Shown here: piece by piece, positions 15,549-23,721 of the stretch | How the letters are laid out: each line of letters starts with the position of its first letter | Position numbering within the stretch: position 1 is the stretch's first letter | Source: Christiangramia oceanisediminis | GTDB lineage: Bacteria > Bacteroidota > Bacteroidia > Flavobacteriales > Flavobacteriaceae | DNA: 64,000 nucleotides | NCBI RefSeq assembly: GCF_022570735.2 | Contig: NZ_JANCNS010000003.1 | Coordinates: forward strand, 620,001 to 684,000 | Reading direction: 5' to 3' | Notes under the pieces: generated by a model | Told to the model about the DNA's origin: nothing | The model's database searches: none | Seen by the model: the letters and a program-made list of their open reading frames with translations, nothing else | Position numbers and translations under genes: made by a program

Positions 15549-16214
15549 ATGTTTAACAACGTACTTATAGCCGAAGATCAAGACTTCGTAAACCTAGGAA
15601 TTAGAGAAGTTTTACAGAATTTAGAAATAGAAAAAATTACTCATTCTCAGTATTGTGATGAGGCATATCTTAAATTAAAGCGCGCTGCCTTAGACAATAA
15701 ACCTTTTGATCTTTTAATTTGTGATTTAAACTTTAAGGCTGATCATAGAAATGAAAAAATAGAATCAGGTGAAGCATTAGCAAGTCTTTTAAAAAAGGAA
15801 ATACCAGACCTAAAAATCATTATAAATACAGTAGAAGAACATCCAAGTATTGTAAAAAGGGTTTGGAGTTCCGGGATCGCTGACGCTTACGTTATTAAAG
15901 ATAGAAATGGTTTTAAAAGTCTTGAAACAGCCATTAAAAAATTAACGATAAACGATAAGTATTTGGCGCCTTCTATAGAAGGTATACTATCACAAAGTAA
16001 TGTCATCGAATTATCTGATTATGAATTAGAACTTTTAAAATACGTTTCAAAAGGATATAGTCAGGAGGAAATTCATCAAGTATTTAAGAATTACAAGATC
16101 TCACCAAACAGCAAGAGTTCCATCGAAAAAAAACTTAAAGAATTACGGGAACTCTTTGAAGCCAAAACTAATCCCCATTTAATTACTGTGCTTAAGGATC
16201 TCCAGATCATTTAG
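15549..16214 (+). CDS. NarL/LuxR-like response regulator, first paralogue
   Basis: A 221-aa regulator. The receiver domain has the acidic pair E9/D10, phospho-acceptor D59 (LLICDLNF) and the conserved Lys in YVIKDRNG. The C-terminal output domain (about 150-221) is a divergent LuxR-like HTH (LSDYELELLKYVSKGYSQEE, then SKSSIEKKLKELRELF). It is coupled to the upstream kinase with a one-base gap. Its closest relative here is the regulator at 29671, which shares the unusual tail NPHLI...MKDLQ-like ending. Targets may include genes with the CCGTAA motif; that is inference. Confidence 0.85.
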   Translation: MFNNVLIAEDQDFVNLGIREVLQNLEIEKITHSQYCDEAYLKLKRAALDNKPFDLLICDLNFKADHRNEKIESGEALASLLKKEIPDLKIIINTVEEHPSIVKRVWSSGIADAYVIKDRNGFKSLETAIKKLTINDKYLAPSIEGILSQSNVIELSDYELELLKYVSKGYSQEEIHQVFKNYKISPNSKSSIEKKLKELRELFEAKTNPHLITVLKDLQII

Positions 16215-16259
16215 TACGTTTTTGGATTAGCTATCTAAAATTTTCAATAATCTTCAATT

Positions 16260-16274
16260 TGCGGAAAACCGTAA
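16260..16274 (+). promoter_or_regulatory. TGCGG-AAAA-CCGTAA element
   Basis: It lies about 50 bases upstream of the 70-aa lipoprotein gene and has the same half-site (CCGTAA) and 4-base spacer as the element at 13339. Regulatory role inferred. Confidence 0.35.
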
Positions 16275-16324
16275 GAGTTTAAATTTCAGGCATGTTAAAT
16301 TTAGTTCTGGAAGTAAACTCTTAT

Positions 16325-16537
16325 ATGAAAAAATTTCTCACCTATTTTCTTATACCCTGTCTAATCTTACTGGCTGCATGCAGTCCTGATGGAGAATCCG
16401 ATACCTCAGATGATTTAAGAAGCGAGTGCGGTACGCATAATGGAAACCTACTAGATATTGGGCCCGAAGGAGGTTGCTATTATATAAATAGCAGTGGTAA
16501 TAAGACGTATGTGGATAGGTCTGAATGTCAATGCTAA
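16325..16537 (+). CDS. Small Cys-rich lipoprotein (70 aa)
   Basis: The ATG at 16325 starts a lipoprotein signal (MKKFLTYFLIPCLILLAAC, lipobox LAAC). The mature part is short, with four further cysteines (SECGTHNG, GGCYYIN, SECQC), likely forming disulfides. An in-frame ATG 33 bases upstream would spoil the signal peptide. It lies just downstream of the kinase/regulator pair and upstream of the TerB-like operon. Function unknown. Confidence 0.6.
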   Translation: MKKFLTYFLIPCLILLAACSPDGESDTSDDLRSECGTHNGNLLDIGPEGGCYYINSSGNKTYVDRSECQC

Positions 16538-16577
16538 AAAAGTGGAATTCCTTTTTAACTAATTTAATTGTATTACC

Positions 16578-16985
16578 ATGAGCAAAACCGCTATTTCAAC
16601 CGAACTGAAAAGCCACTTTTTAAGGCTTTACCAAATGGCATTAACCGATGATCAATTTGATGTACTCGAATTAAAGACTCTTTATTCCTTTGCTGATGAC
16701 CGCGGAGTCCCTAGAGAAGAGTTGGATAGATTACTCCTTAATCCAGTTGATCATTCATCTACAATTCCAAAAGATTTAAATACTAGGATTGAATACTTGT
16801 ACGACCTGGCTACTATGATTCTAGCAGATAATGTAATTACTGAAGATGAAAAAAGCACTTTAAGAAAATACTGCAGGAAGTTTGAATTTCTCGAAGAGAA
16901 TGTTGAACAATTATCTGCTTATTTACTGGAATGCGTTAAAAACGGTGTAAAAAAAGAAACACTTATAAATGAATTAAATAACTGA
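16578..16985 (+). CDS. TerB-like protein
   Basis: A 135-aa helical protein with the acidic pattern of TerB/DjlA-like domains (LRLYQMALTDDQFDVLEL, YSFADDRGVPREEL, then MILADNVITEDEKSTLRKYC). TerB-type domains occur in tellurite-resistance and membrane-associated stress or defence complexes, often with vWA proteins. It is the first gene of a tight operon, with only two bases to the next gene. Confidence 0.7.
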   Translation: MSKTAISTELKSHFLRLYQMALTDDQFDVLELKTLYSFADDRGVPREELDRLLLNPVDHSSTIPKDLNTRIEYLYDLATMILADNVITEDEKSTLRKYCRKFEFLEENVEQLSAYLLECVKNGVKKETLINELNN

Positions 16986-16987
16986 AA

Positions 16988-18253
16988 ATGGAATCTATAA
17001 AAAACCTATTTCGAATTAAAGATGCTCCGGTAGAAATAAACGATTCTATGGAAACTGATATTGATAGAGAGCAAATTAGAATAACTTATTATCAAAGTGG
17101 TTTTGCCGCATCTACAAAAGCGTCTGGAAAACCTATTGTGCTACAGGCCTGTTTGCAAAACTTATTTAGCAGTTTCGAAGATCAATGTCGCAGACAAAAT
17201 GCTGAACAGGAGAAGTTGAAACAACCCTATAGAGAAGAGCAGGAAAAGTTGCGTACTGAGTTAAAAAAGCTGGAGACAGGCCTTTCCATTTTCGATGAAA
17301 AAGAAATTGATTTAAACAAAAAAATTGAATCTGTTAGGCATGATATAGTTGATGTTAAAAATGCTCCTGAAAAGTATGGAGTTGAAGCAGACAAAAGACC
17401 AAGAGCTCAATTTTATATTGGTTTAGCAGTTTTATTACCTATTACCCTTTACCTATTGGTATTTTATATATCTGCTTCATATTCCGCTTTTTTCAAGGAA
17501 TTCACGAATGATGTATTGACTGCTGCAATATTTGATAAGGATGCCTTAAATAATGCCTTTGAAGACAGTTGGCTTGAAGGACTATTAGTAATTACAATTC
17601 CTTTTGTTTTTATGGGCTTGGGATATGTTATACATATGATGCAAAAAGGTAGTGGCTTTGTAAACTATTTAAAACTCGCCGCTCTATTAATAATAACTTT
17701 TTTGTTTGATGGTTTGCTTGCTTATCAAATTGAAAAGAAAATCTACGATTTTAATCGAACTCTAAATTCACCAGATTATAACTTGGAAGTAGCACTTGGC
17801 CAAGCGGAATTCTGGATGATAATTTTTGCCGGATTTGTGGTTTACATTATCTGGGGACTGGTTTTTGACTTCATCATGAAGGAGCATGAAAACCTTGATA
17901 AGATTAAGGTCTTTATTAATAATAAAAAAGAGCAAATTAAAAACCTGGAAAGAATAAAGGAAGGTATAATAATCAAGAAGGATGAATTTAAAAATAAAAT
18001 AACGGAGGTTCAGGGTAGTATTTCTGAAATCCAATCAAAAATAAACGGATTCATTTTTCCCATTAAGGAGTACTTATTATATCATAATCAATACAAAGAG
18101 GGCTGGTTCCAGGCAATAAATACTGAAATAGCATTACCAAACAAAGAAAAAGAAGAACTTCTTAGTGCCTGTGACCAAATGGCACAAACCCACCTTAAAG
18201 AAATGAATCTTTCCGAACAGGACTTCCAACATCTTGTTTACTCTAAAAATTAA
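16988..18253 (+). CDS. Coiled-coil, four-helix membrane protein of TerB operon
   Basis: A 421-aa protein. An N-terminal coiled coil (about residues 65-125, rich in E/K) is followed by transmembrane helices near 142-163, 198-217, 227-247 and 275-296. A second coiled coil (about 299-355) and a soluble C-terminal tail follow. No catalytic motif is visible. It lies between the TerB-like gene (2-base gap) and the vWA-like lipoprotein gene (5-base gap), so the three products probably form a membrane-linked complex. Family not recognised. Confidence 0.7.
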   Translation: MESIKNLFRIKDAPVEINDSMETDIDREQIRITYYQSGFAASTKASGKPIVLQACLQNLFSSFEDQCRRQNAEQEKLKQPYREEQEKLRTELKKLETGLSIFDEKEIDLNKKIESVRHDIVDVKNAPEKYGVEADKRPRAQFYIGLAVLLPITLYLLVFYISASYSAFFKEFTNDVLTAAIFDKDALNNAFEDSWLEGLLVITIPFVFMGLGYVIHMMQKGSGFVNYLKLAALLIITFLFDGLLAYQIEKKIYDFNRTLNSPDYNLEVALGQAEFWMIIFAGFVVYIIWGLVFDFIMKEHENLDKIKVFINNKKEQIKNLERIKEGIIIKKDEFKNKITEVQGSISEIQSKINGFIFPIKEYLLYHNQYKEGWFQAINTEIALPNKEKEELLSACDQMAQTHLKEMNLSEQDFQHLVYSKN

Positions 18254-18258
18254 ATCTC

Positions 18259-19158
18259 ATGAATTTTAAACATATATCATTAATATTTTTCTTAGCACTT
18301 GTCGCCTGCCAGAACGAACAAAATCATAATACAACAGATATTCAATCGACTGTACACAGAGACTCAGGGGTAAGGCAGCCTGAACAAAACTTAAATATAA
18401 GTTTCTTACTCGACTTATCAGATAGGATCGATCCCAACAAATACCCCAACGATGCGATGGCATATTATAAAAGAGATGCAGCTTACATCAAATCAGTTGC
18501 GGGAGCCTTTAGAAATCACTTGAATTCAAAAAAAATTCGTCAGATCAACGAAAAGATTCAGGTATTTTTCGAACCAGAACCTTCAAATCCTGAAATAAAT
18601 GAAATCTCAGAAAAATTAAAATTTAATTTTTCAAGACATAATATCTCTAAAGATTTATTAGAAACCTTTGATCACAACTATAGAACCTATCCCACCCAAA
18701 TTTATAATTTGGCAATTGAAGATAATAACTATATAGGCTCAGATACCTGGAGATTCTTCAAAACTAACATTCAAGATTACTGCGTTGAAGAGGGTTATCG
18801 AAACGTTTTAGTTATTATGACAGACGGTTATATTTTCCATAAAGACACCAAAATTAAAGAGGAAAATAGAACTTCCTATTTAACACCCGAATATATAAGA
18901 TCAGTTGGCCTTAATTCTAACAATTGGATAGATCGTTATAAGGAAAATAATTTTGGCTATATTAACCTTGATAAGGATTTAAGTAATCTTGAAATCCTAG
19001 TTCTAGGTATTAATCCCGATCCAAAAAATGATTATGAGGAAGAAGTAATTCGAAAATATTGGTCAGATTGGCTCGAAAATATGAATGTAAAAAGATTTAA
19101 GATTATGAATGCTGACTTACCCTCAAATATGGAAGAAATCATCAAAGATTTTATTTAG
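18259..19158 (+). CDS. Lipoprotein with vWA-like domain
   Basis: A 299-aa protein. The lipoprotein signal ends at Cys17 (LIFFLALVAC). The mature domain opens LNISFLLDLSDRIDPNKYP, resembling the first strand and MIDAS DxSxS loop of vWA domains with Asp/Arg at the end, and later has VLVIMTDGYIF. The imperfect MIDAS leaves metal binding uncertain. The position in the TerB operon matches the recurrent TerB/vWA pairing in stress systems. Predicted on the periplasmic side of the inner or outer membrane. Confidence 0.65.
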   Translation: MNFKHISLIFFLALVACQNEQNHNTTDIQSTVHRDSGVRQPEQNLNISFLLDLSDRIDPNKYPNDAMAYYKRDAAYIKSVAGAFRNHLNSKKIRQINEKIQVFFEPEPSNPEINEISEKLKFNFSRHNISKDLLETFDHNYRTYPTQIYNLAIEDNNYIGSDTWRFFKTNIQDYCVEEGYRNVLVIMTDGYIFHKDTKIKEENRTSYLTPEYIRSVGLNSNNWIDRYKENNFGYINLDKDLSNLEILVLGINPDPKNDYEEEVIRKYWSDWLENMNVKRFKIMNADLPSNMEEIIKDFI

Positions 19159-19175
19159 AGCTTGAATTTTTGGAC

Positions 19176-19409
19176 ATGAAAAAGTTCATTTTTACTATAC
19201 TCCTATCAGTTGCCACCAATTTCTCTGGATATGATCTGGTTTCTAATCCAGAACTTAAAAATGTATTCATTTGCAATAGTCAGAATGGTAAAAAATATCA
19301 TTTTTCTAAATCTTGTAGGGGTTTGAATGCTTGTAGATCCAACATCAAAGAAATTACTCTTGAAAATGCTAAGAAATTAGGAAAAACCATTTGTGGTTGG
19401 GAAGACTAG
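19176..19409 (+). CDS. Small secreted Cys-containing protein
   Basis: The ATG at 19176 gives a 77-aa product with an N-terminal signal (MKKFIFTILLSVATNFS). The mature segment VFICNSQNGKKYHFSKSCRG, ending KTICGWED, is typical of a short flavobacterial family with conserved cysteines and a C-terminal CGWED. It follows the vWA gene by 17 bases and is likely the last gene of that operon. Role unknown. Confidence 0.6.
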   Translation: MKKFIFTILLSVATNFSGYDLVSNPELKNVFICNSQNGKKYHFSKSCRGLNACRSNIKEITLENAKKLGKTICGWED

Positions 19410-19429
19410 TTTCTTCATTAACATTTCAA

Positions 19430-20929
19430 CTATAACTTATCTTTTACATTTATTGGGATCCCAACTTTAAGCCCAAATCTTAATCCTTCTTTGTCATTCC
19501 TAGGGTGTACATTTAAATCTGGCCGGTCTGCGAAAAGTTGTAGTATCGCGATTTTACCAGATTTATCCGCCCTTTTAAAATCCCATAATAAACCTATTCT
19601 AAAGGGTATTTTATCATTATCTAACTCGTCCAATTCGAAATCATTATTTTCATACCCAATTGAGGTGAAAACACCTCCCCTATCCCACGGCCAATAGTAC
19701 AACTCTAGAGATGCTCCTGATTTAAAGGCATATTCATAAGGCTTTGAACCTTCATATGCTTTCTTTTCAGTAATTGACTCCACATTTTCATTACCTGCTA
19801 TCTGGTTTCTTATTTGTATAGTAGATACCGATAAATCGTCGTAATTGGTGGACCTGCCTAAATCAAAAGAAAGTAATGCAAAAAATTTGCTCACATATTT
19901 ACTTTTACTCTGTATAAAGTAACCTGTATGAAATCTAGCTCCGTAGATATCTCTACTAACGGTTTCAAATTTATATCCGGGATTATTCGTGATTTGAATA
20001 TATGCGTTTCTTGATTCCCTTCCATAATAAGGCGATGCACCAGCATACAATATATGTTTTGAATTCCAGACATCGCGGTTTTCTTCTTCTTCGATTTTAT
20101 GTAAATTGCTTCTAATAGATTCTATCTTCTTCTCTAAATTAGAAATCTCTTCAATTATGAGATTAGTTCTATAACCTTTCAAACTAGTAGCAATATTTTG
20201 GGAAATGGAAGCATCATCCTTATCGATAAATTTATGATTAAACTTGAGCTCCTTCTCGCTAATTTGGTACTCCTGCAATGAAACTTTCCGTTTATATTTA
20301 TCTATAGAGTCTGAAAAAATTCTTGCAAATTCATTTTTCAGCGTTTTTAGGTTCTCTTTAACCTTCTTTGATTCTGATAATTGTGTGAAACCATTTTGAT
20401 TTTCAAGTATTCTAACCAGGGTATCGTATTTTGAATATAATTGAATCAAATATTCAGCCTGGCGATGAGTACTCCTCATATTGGCAAAAGACCGTTCCTT
20501 ATCTAATGTCGCGATTTCATCTTTTTTCGAGAACAAAGGATCAAATCTTCTAAAATATTTGGCAATTCCAAAAAAGTTTATCGAAATAGTTGCTTTCTTA
20601 CCTGCTGCATCATCAAAAAAATACACTCCGGAATCAGCTGAAAAATCACCATCAGCTGTTATAAAGTCCACGCCTAAAAAATTTACTTTAGAAATATATA
20701 CACTAGCTTCAAGAGTGGAAAGATCGTCTGCATACTCATAACTTAAGCCCTCTTTCGGGGAATCATCTCCAACAATTAAAAAGTTCAAATCCCTAAATGC
20801 TAAAGAATCGAATAATGACCGGGAAACTTGTCTATTGCTAATTAGCTCCGTATTTAAAACCAATTCCTGAGCTACAATCGTACCTGGTAGAAAAAATAAA
20901 AGAAGTATTGAGAAGTAGTAATTTTTCAT
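19430..20929 (-). CDS. Secreted or outer-membrane protein of unknown function
   Basis: A 499-aa protein with a cleavable signal (ILLLFFLPGTIVAQ). The central region is a long helical coiled coil (about residues 140-290). The C-terminal half has alternating aromatic strands (YAGASPYYGRES, GASLELYYWPWDRGGVFTS), as in a small outer-membrane barrel. It converges on the TerB operon and has no obvious partner. Function not recognised. Confidence 0.6.
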   Translation of the reverse strand: MKNYYFSILLLFFLPGTIVAQELVLNTELISNRQVSRSLFDSLAFRDLNFLIVGDDSPKEGLSYEYADDLSTLEASVYISKVNFLGVDFITADGDFSADSGVYFFDDAAGKKATISINFFGIAKYFRRFDPLFSKKDEIATLDKERSFANMRSTHRQAEYLIQLYSKYDTLVRILENQNGFTQLSESKKVKENLKTLKNEFARIFSDSIDKYKRKVSLQEYQISEKELKFNHKFIDKDDASISQNIATSLKGYRTNLIIEEISNLEKKIESIRSNLHKIEEEENRDVWNSKHILYAGASPYYGRESRNAYIQITNNPGYKFETVSRDIYGARFHTGYFIQSKSKYVSKFFALLSFDLGRSTNYDDLSVSTIQIRNQIAGNENVESITEKKAYEGSKPYEYAFKSGASLELYYWPWDRGGVFTSIGYENNDFELDELDNDKIPFRIGLLWDFKRADKSGKIAILQLFADRPDLNVHPRNDKEGLRFGLKVGIPINVKDKL

Positions 20930-21056
20930 AACCCTAATTTTTAAAATTTAAAAAATTGTAGGGTCCTTTTTTTTTAAATCTTGAAGATTAAATAAACTCA
21001 AAGTTTATAATTGGAAGCAGCTAACTTAATCAAAACCAAATTTCTAATATAATTTA

Positions 21057-21064
21057 AAACCGTA
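21057..21064 (+). promoter_or_regulatory. ACCGTAA half-site upstream of metalloprotease gene
   Basis: Only the right half of the TRYGG-N4-CCGTAA pattern is present here, preceded by AAAA. It lies about 45 bases upstream of a good -7 box. Weak evidence. Confidence 0.2.
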
Positions 21065-21073
21065 ATAATTCTA

Positions 21074-21091
21074 AGGTATATCCTTATACCT
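21074..21091. promoter_or_regulatory. Inverted repeat operator candidate
   Basis: AGGTATA, spacer TCCT, TATACCT: 7-bp perfect arms just upstream of the -7 box for the metalloprotease gene. A dimeric regulator site is plausible. Confidence 0.4.
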
Positions 21092-21108
21092 ATGGCAATC
21101 TAAACCGT

Positions 21109-21116
21109 TAATTTTG
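21109..21116 (+). promoter_or_regulatory. Bacteroidota -7 box
   Basis: TAATTTTG matches TAnnTTTG, 28 bases before the start of the metalloprotease gene. No clear -33 TTTG is seen. Confidence 0.4.
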
Positions 21117-21144
21117 AGCAGTTAATAACCCAAACTACTATATT

Positions 21145-22002
21145 ATGATTAAAAAGTATTTATTTGGAACTGCTATGGTTGCCGTAATTGGATTTACATC
21201 CTGTGAGAAAAATGAGTCCTCCCCTGAAGAGCCCCCCCAGGAGGCTATGACACAGATTGATTTAGATCAAGATCTTCAAGTAACCAAAGAGGTTCGTGAA
21301 AAGGTTAAATCATTAAATTTCAATTCTAAGCATATTGAAGTTGTAACTCAAAAAAACCTGGAAGGAAAGACTGAGTCAGTTTTTAAAATTGAAGGAGATA
21401 TTCTTATGAGCCCTCAAGCTCTTGCTGAAATGCAACCGGCCGATATCACCTCAAAACAGTACCGTACCTACAACCTGGTAAGTAGCCCAAGAACAGTAAA
21501 TGTTATAGGATATACCGGTGGATATGGTCAAGGTCTAACCTCCAAGCAACGCTCCGCATTACAACGCGCAATTCAAAATTACAACGACTTGAGTATAGGT
21601 CTGAATTTCACCTTAACCTTTGGAACAAATTATCAGTCTTATGACATTGTTGTTTATCAAACCCAGAATGGAAGTGCCGGAGGTGTAGCCGGATTCCCAA
21701 GCAACGGAGACCCGTACCAGTATATCCAAATTTTCGATGGAATGGAAAACTACAGCACCGCCACAAATGAACATGTATTGACACACGAAATTGGCCATAC
21801 ATTAGGTCTTCGTCACACCGACTGGTTTAGCCGTCAAAGTTGTGGACAAAGTGGTGAGGATGCTGAACCTTATGGCGCTGTTCATATACCTGGAACTCCT
21901 ACCGGGTATGACTCCAATTCACTTATGCTAGCATGTTTTAGTGCTTCGGAATCAGGAAACTTTGGATATTATGACGAAGTAGCATTGGAATACCTTTACT
22001 GA
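21145..22002 (+). CDS. Secreted HEIGH-type zinc metalloprotease, lipoprotein
   Basis: A 285-aa protein. The lipoprotein signal ends at Cys20 (IGFTSC) and a linker or propeptide of about 85 residues follows. The catalytic domain carries HEIGHTLGLRH (His214, Glu215, His218, His224), the HExxHxxGxxH zinc motif of the dual-action HEIGH metallopeptidases (M57-like). The length and lipoprotein anchor fit that group in Bacteroidota. It is followed by a strong terminator. Substrate unknown. Confidence 0.85.
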   Translation: MIKKYLFGTAMVAVIGFTSCEKNESSPEEPPQEAMTQIDLDQDLQVTKEVREKVKSLNFNSKHIEVVTQKNLEGKTESVFKIEGDILMSPQALAEMQPADITSKQYRTYNLVSSPRTVNVIGYTGGYGQGLTSKQRSALQRAIQNYNDLSIGLNFTLTFGTNYQSYDIVVYQTQNGSAGGVAGFPSNGDPYQYIQIFDGMENYSTATNEHVLTHEIGHTLGLRHTDWFSRQSCGQSGEDAEPYGAVHIPGTPTGYDSNSLMLACFSASESGNFGYYDEVALEYLY

Positions 22003-22032
22003 TCTATTAACCTAATATCTATCCAATGTTCG

Positions 22033-22063
22033 AAAGTGGGTCTCTTTGAGATCCACTTTTTTT
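22033..22063 (+). terminator. Rho-independent terminator after metalloprotease
   Basis: AAGTGGGTCTC pairs with GAGATCCACTT across TTT and is followed by seven T. Confidence 0.85.
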
Positions 22064-22350
22064 CAAGCATACCCTTCCGATAATCCTTTAAATTGATTAG
22101 CTGGCTTAGTAAAACTGATTATCATCTTTTGGGTGATAGATCCCAAAATTTTTTGAAATGAAAAGGTATTAGAAGGTTAAACCTCAATTTACTTCCTCAA
22201 ACACTGTTCTAAATTAAAATATCTCTTTTGAATGGTAAGGTTGGCACTTATAAATAGTAAGGTTATTCACGAAGTTAAAACAAACAACTTAAATAACTTA
22301 GCAGATATTGATGTATTGCTTAAAAATTAATTTAACCTAACTCTTCAAAA
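22064..22350 (+). other. Intergenic region with possible 32-codon frame
   Basis: After the terminator there is a small hairpin TTTGGG/CCCAAA near 22138-22157. A 32-codon frame runs from ATG 22232 to TAA 22328-22330 and reads as plausible protein (MVRLALINSKVIHEVK). I cannot tell a real peptide from a gene remnant, so it is recorded without a gene call. Confidence 0.3.
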
Positions 22351-22935
22351 ATGAAAAGAATCTTATCCTACCTCGCAATTTGTGCTTTTTTAATTTCCTG
22401 TACCAATGAATCAATACCTGAGGAAGAAATAATCGTTGCAAATAGTCAATTCACTTCTTTTAACTTGAATTACGTAATGAATTATTCACCTACTAGAGAA
22501 TGCTCTCCAGATGGCACACTACCTGCTACCAATGATGTGCAGATAGCATTTGATAAAACTATGCCCCAAGATGCTATTTTCAATTTCGCAGTTCAACAAA
22601 AATCTAGTAGTGGCAATTATTGGCTTGATGTAATATCAGAATTCCAGAATGTTAGAATGCCTGCAGGAACAAACTATATTACCTTATTTACTAGTTGTCA
22701 ATTAAAATATTTACATGATTGCTTTACCGGCTCTTATGGAACTGAAGAATTTAGAATAGTTCTTGAAAGTGCAGAATTTGTAGAAGACGGGACCTTAAGT
22801 GTAACTCCTGGACCTGGGATGAATGGTAATAATTATTATAGTGTAAATTCATACGTGCCTTGTGGAAATGGGCAACCAGCTATTAGTCTTGGTTCGAAAT
22901 GGACAGTAGGGTATGATTCGGCATACGAAGATTAA
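22351..22935 (+). CDS. Lipoprotein of unknown function
   Basis: A 194-aa protein. The signal MKRILSYLAICAFLISC gives a lipoprotein with Cys17. The mature part is beta-rich with several cysteines (RECSPDG, TSCQLKYLHDCFTG, VPCGNG). No domain is recognised. It is monocistronic, with a terminator at 22975-23007. Confidence 0.65.
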   Translation: MKRILSYLAICAFLISCTNESIPEEEIIVANSQFTSFNLNYVMNYSPTRECSPDGTLPATNDVQIAFDKTMPQDAIFNFAVQQKSSSGNYWLDVISEFQNVRMPAGTNYITLFTSCQLKYLHDCFTGSYGTEEFRIVLESAEFVEDGTLSVTPGPGMNGNNYYSVNSYVPCGNGQPAISLGSKWTVGYDSAYED

Positions 22936-22974
22936 AAAAAACATCGAAGATTGATTTTCTTCAATTTACTATTT

Positions 22975-23007
22975 AAAGCTGGGGATATTGAAACTCCCAG
23001 CTTTTTT
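22975..23007 (+). terminator. Bidirectional terminator between lipoprotein and HTH genes
   Basis: AAGCTGGG pairs with CCCAGCTT across GATATTGAAACT, followed by six T. It can also end the convergent HTH gene. Confidence 0.75.
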
Positions 23008-23013
23008 ATTAAA

Positions 23014-23226
23014 TTACCGATAGTCTATTTCTTTAAAGCTTACCGGTAAAAGTTTGTAAACGAACATTTTAAGGACCTGGTTTATCTTTTCAAGGTTTAG
23101 GTACGTTTTATTCTGTTCGATCTTTCGAATAACGGTTAGTGCTACCCCTGCCCGCTCTGCAAACTCTTCCTGGGTAAGATTAACCTCTTTCCTACAGGAT
23201 TTTACAAATTCTGCTAACTCTTCCAT
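23014..23226 (-). CDS. Orphan XRE/HipB-like HTH protein
   Basis: A 70-aa DNA-binding protein with an HTH_3 domain over nearly its whole length (CRKEVNLTQEEFAERAGVA, then VIRKIEQNKTYLNLEKINQV). The sequence is of the type found in HipB/Y4mF antitoxin-like regulators. No hipA or other toxin lies downstream; the next gene is convergent. A perfect 20-bp palindrome abuts its ATG, so it is probably autoregulated. It may be an orphan antitoxin. Confidence 0.75.
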   Translation of the reverse strand: MEELAEFVKSCRKEVNLTQEEFAERAGVALTVIRKIEQNKTYLNLEKINQVLKMFVYKLLPVSFKEIDYR

Positions 23227-23245
23227 TATACGTTATAACGTATAA
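23226..23245. promoter_or_regulatory. Perfect 20-bp palindrome at the HTH start
   Basis: TTATACGTTATAACGTATAA is fully self-complementary, and its first base is the last base of the minus-strand ATG. This is a likely autoregulatory operator for the HTH protein. Confidence 0.7.
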
Positions 23246-23664
23246 TTTACAGTAGATCTACCAAATTATATGAAATAAATACAATTTAATTTGTTCTATT
23301 TTTTATGCTTTCACATATATTATTGAAGAACGATATTAATTTACATACCTATACATATAAGTGTTGATTTCGACTAAAAATAGATTAAAAGGATTCATTT
23401 TATATCAAATGAGACGAAGATCAATTATAATAAAGCAAAAGAGTTAAACTTTGTTAAAGCGAGACCAATCCGGTGACCAATTTTTCCTGTCCTCTGGAAA
23501 GCCCTGTAAACTCAACATACTTTTAAAATCGGTCGTTCCCTCCGATTCCGCTTTTAGTACCAAACTCGATCAAAAAGCTCTGAATACATGGATTAACGAG
23601 TTTTTGATTGATGAAATAAACCTCCGCCTTCCAAATACCACATTATAGAATTTAAGCCGGGGTT
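23246..23664. other. Gene-poor stretch between HTH gene and katG
   Basis: No supported gene is present. A sequence at 23354-23370 (CATATAAGTGTTGATTT) matches 16 of 17 bases of the region around the XRE operator at 3696-3712. A 65-codon TTG-initiated frame (23451-23648) lacks supporting evidence. Confidence 0.4.
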
Positions 23665-23700
23665 AAAAAAAGCCCGATGTCAGGTGATATCGGGCTTTAA
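23665..23700 (-). terminator. Terminator of katG
   Basis: AAAGCCCGAT and ATCGGGCTTT pair. On the minus strand the stem is followed by a T-run, about 25 bases after the katG stop. Confidence 0.8.
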
Positions 23701-23721
23701 ATTAAAAATTAGATTCGCAGA

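Noticed and set aside
23451-23648. 65-codon plus-strand frame starting with TTG
   Set aside because: No recognisable family, weak start and no neighbour support; kept only as part of the gap description.
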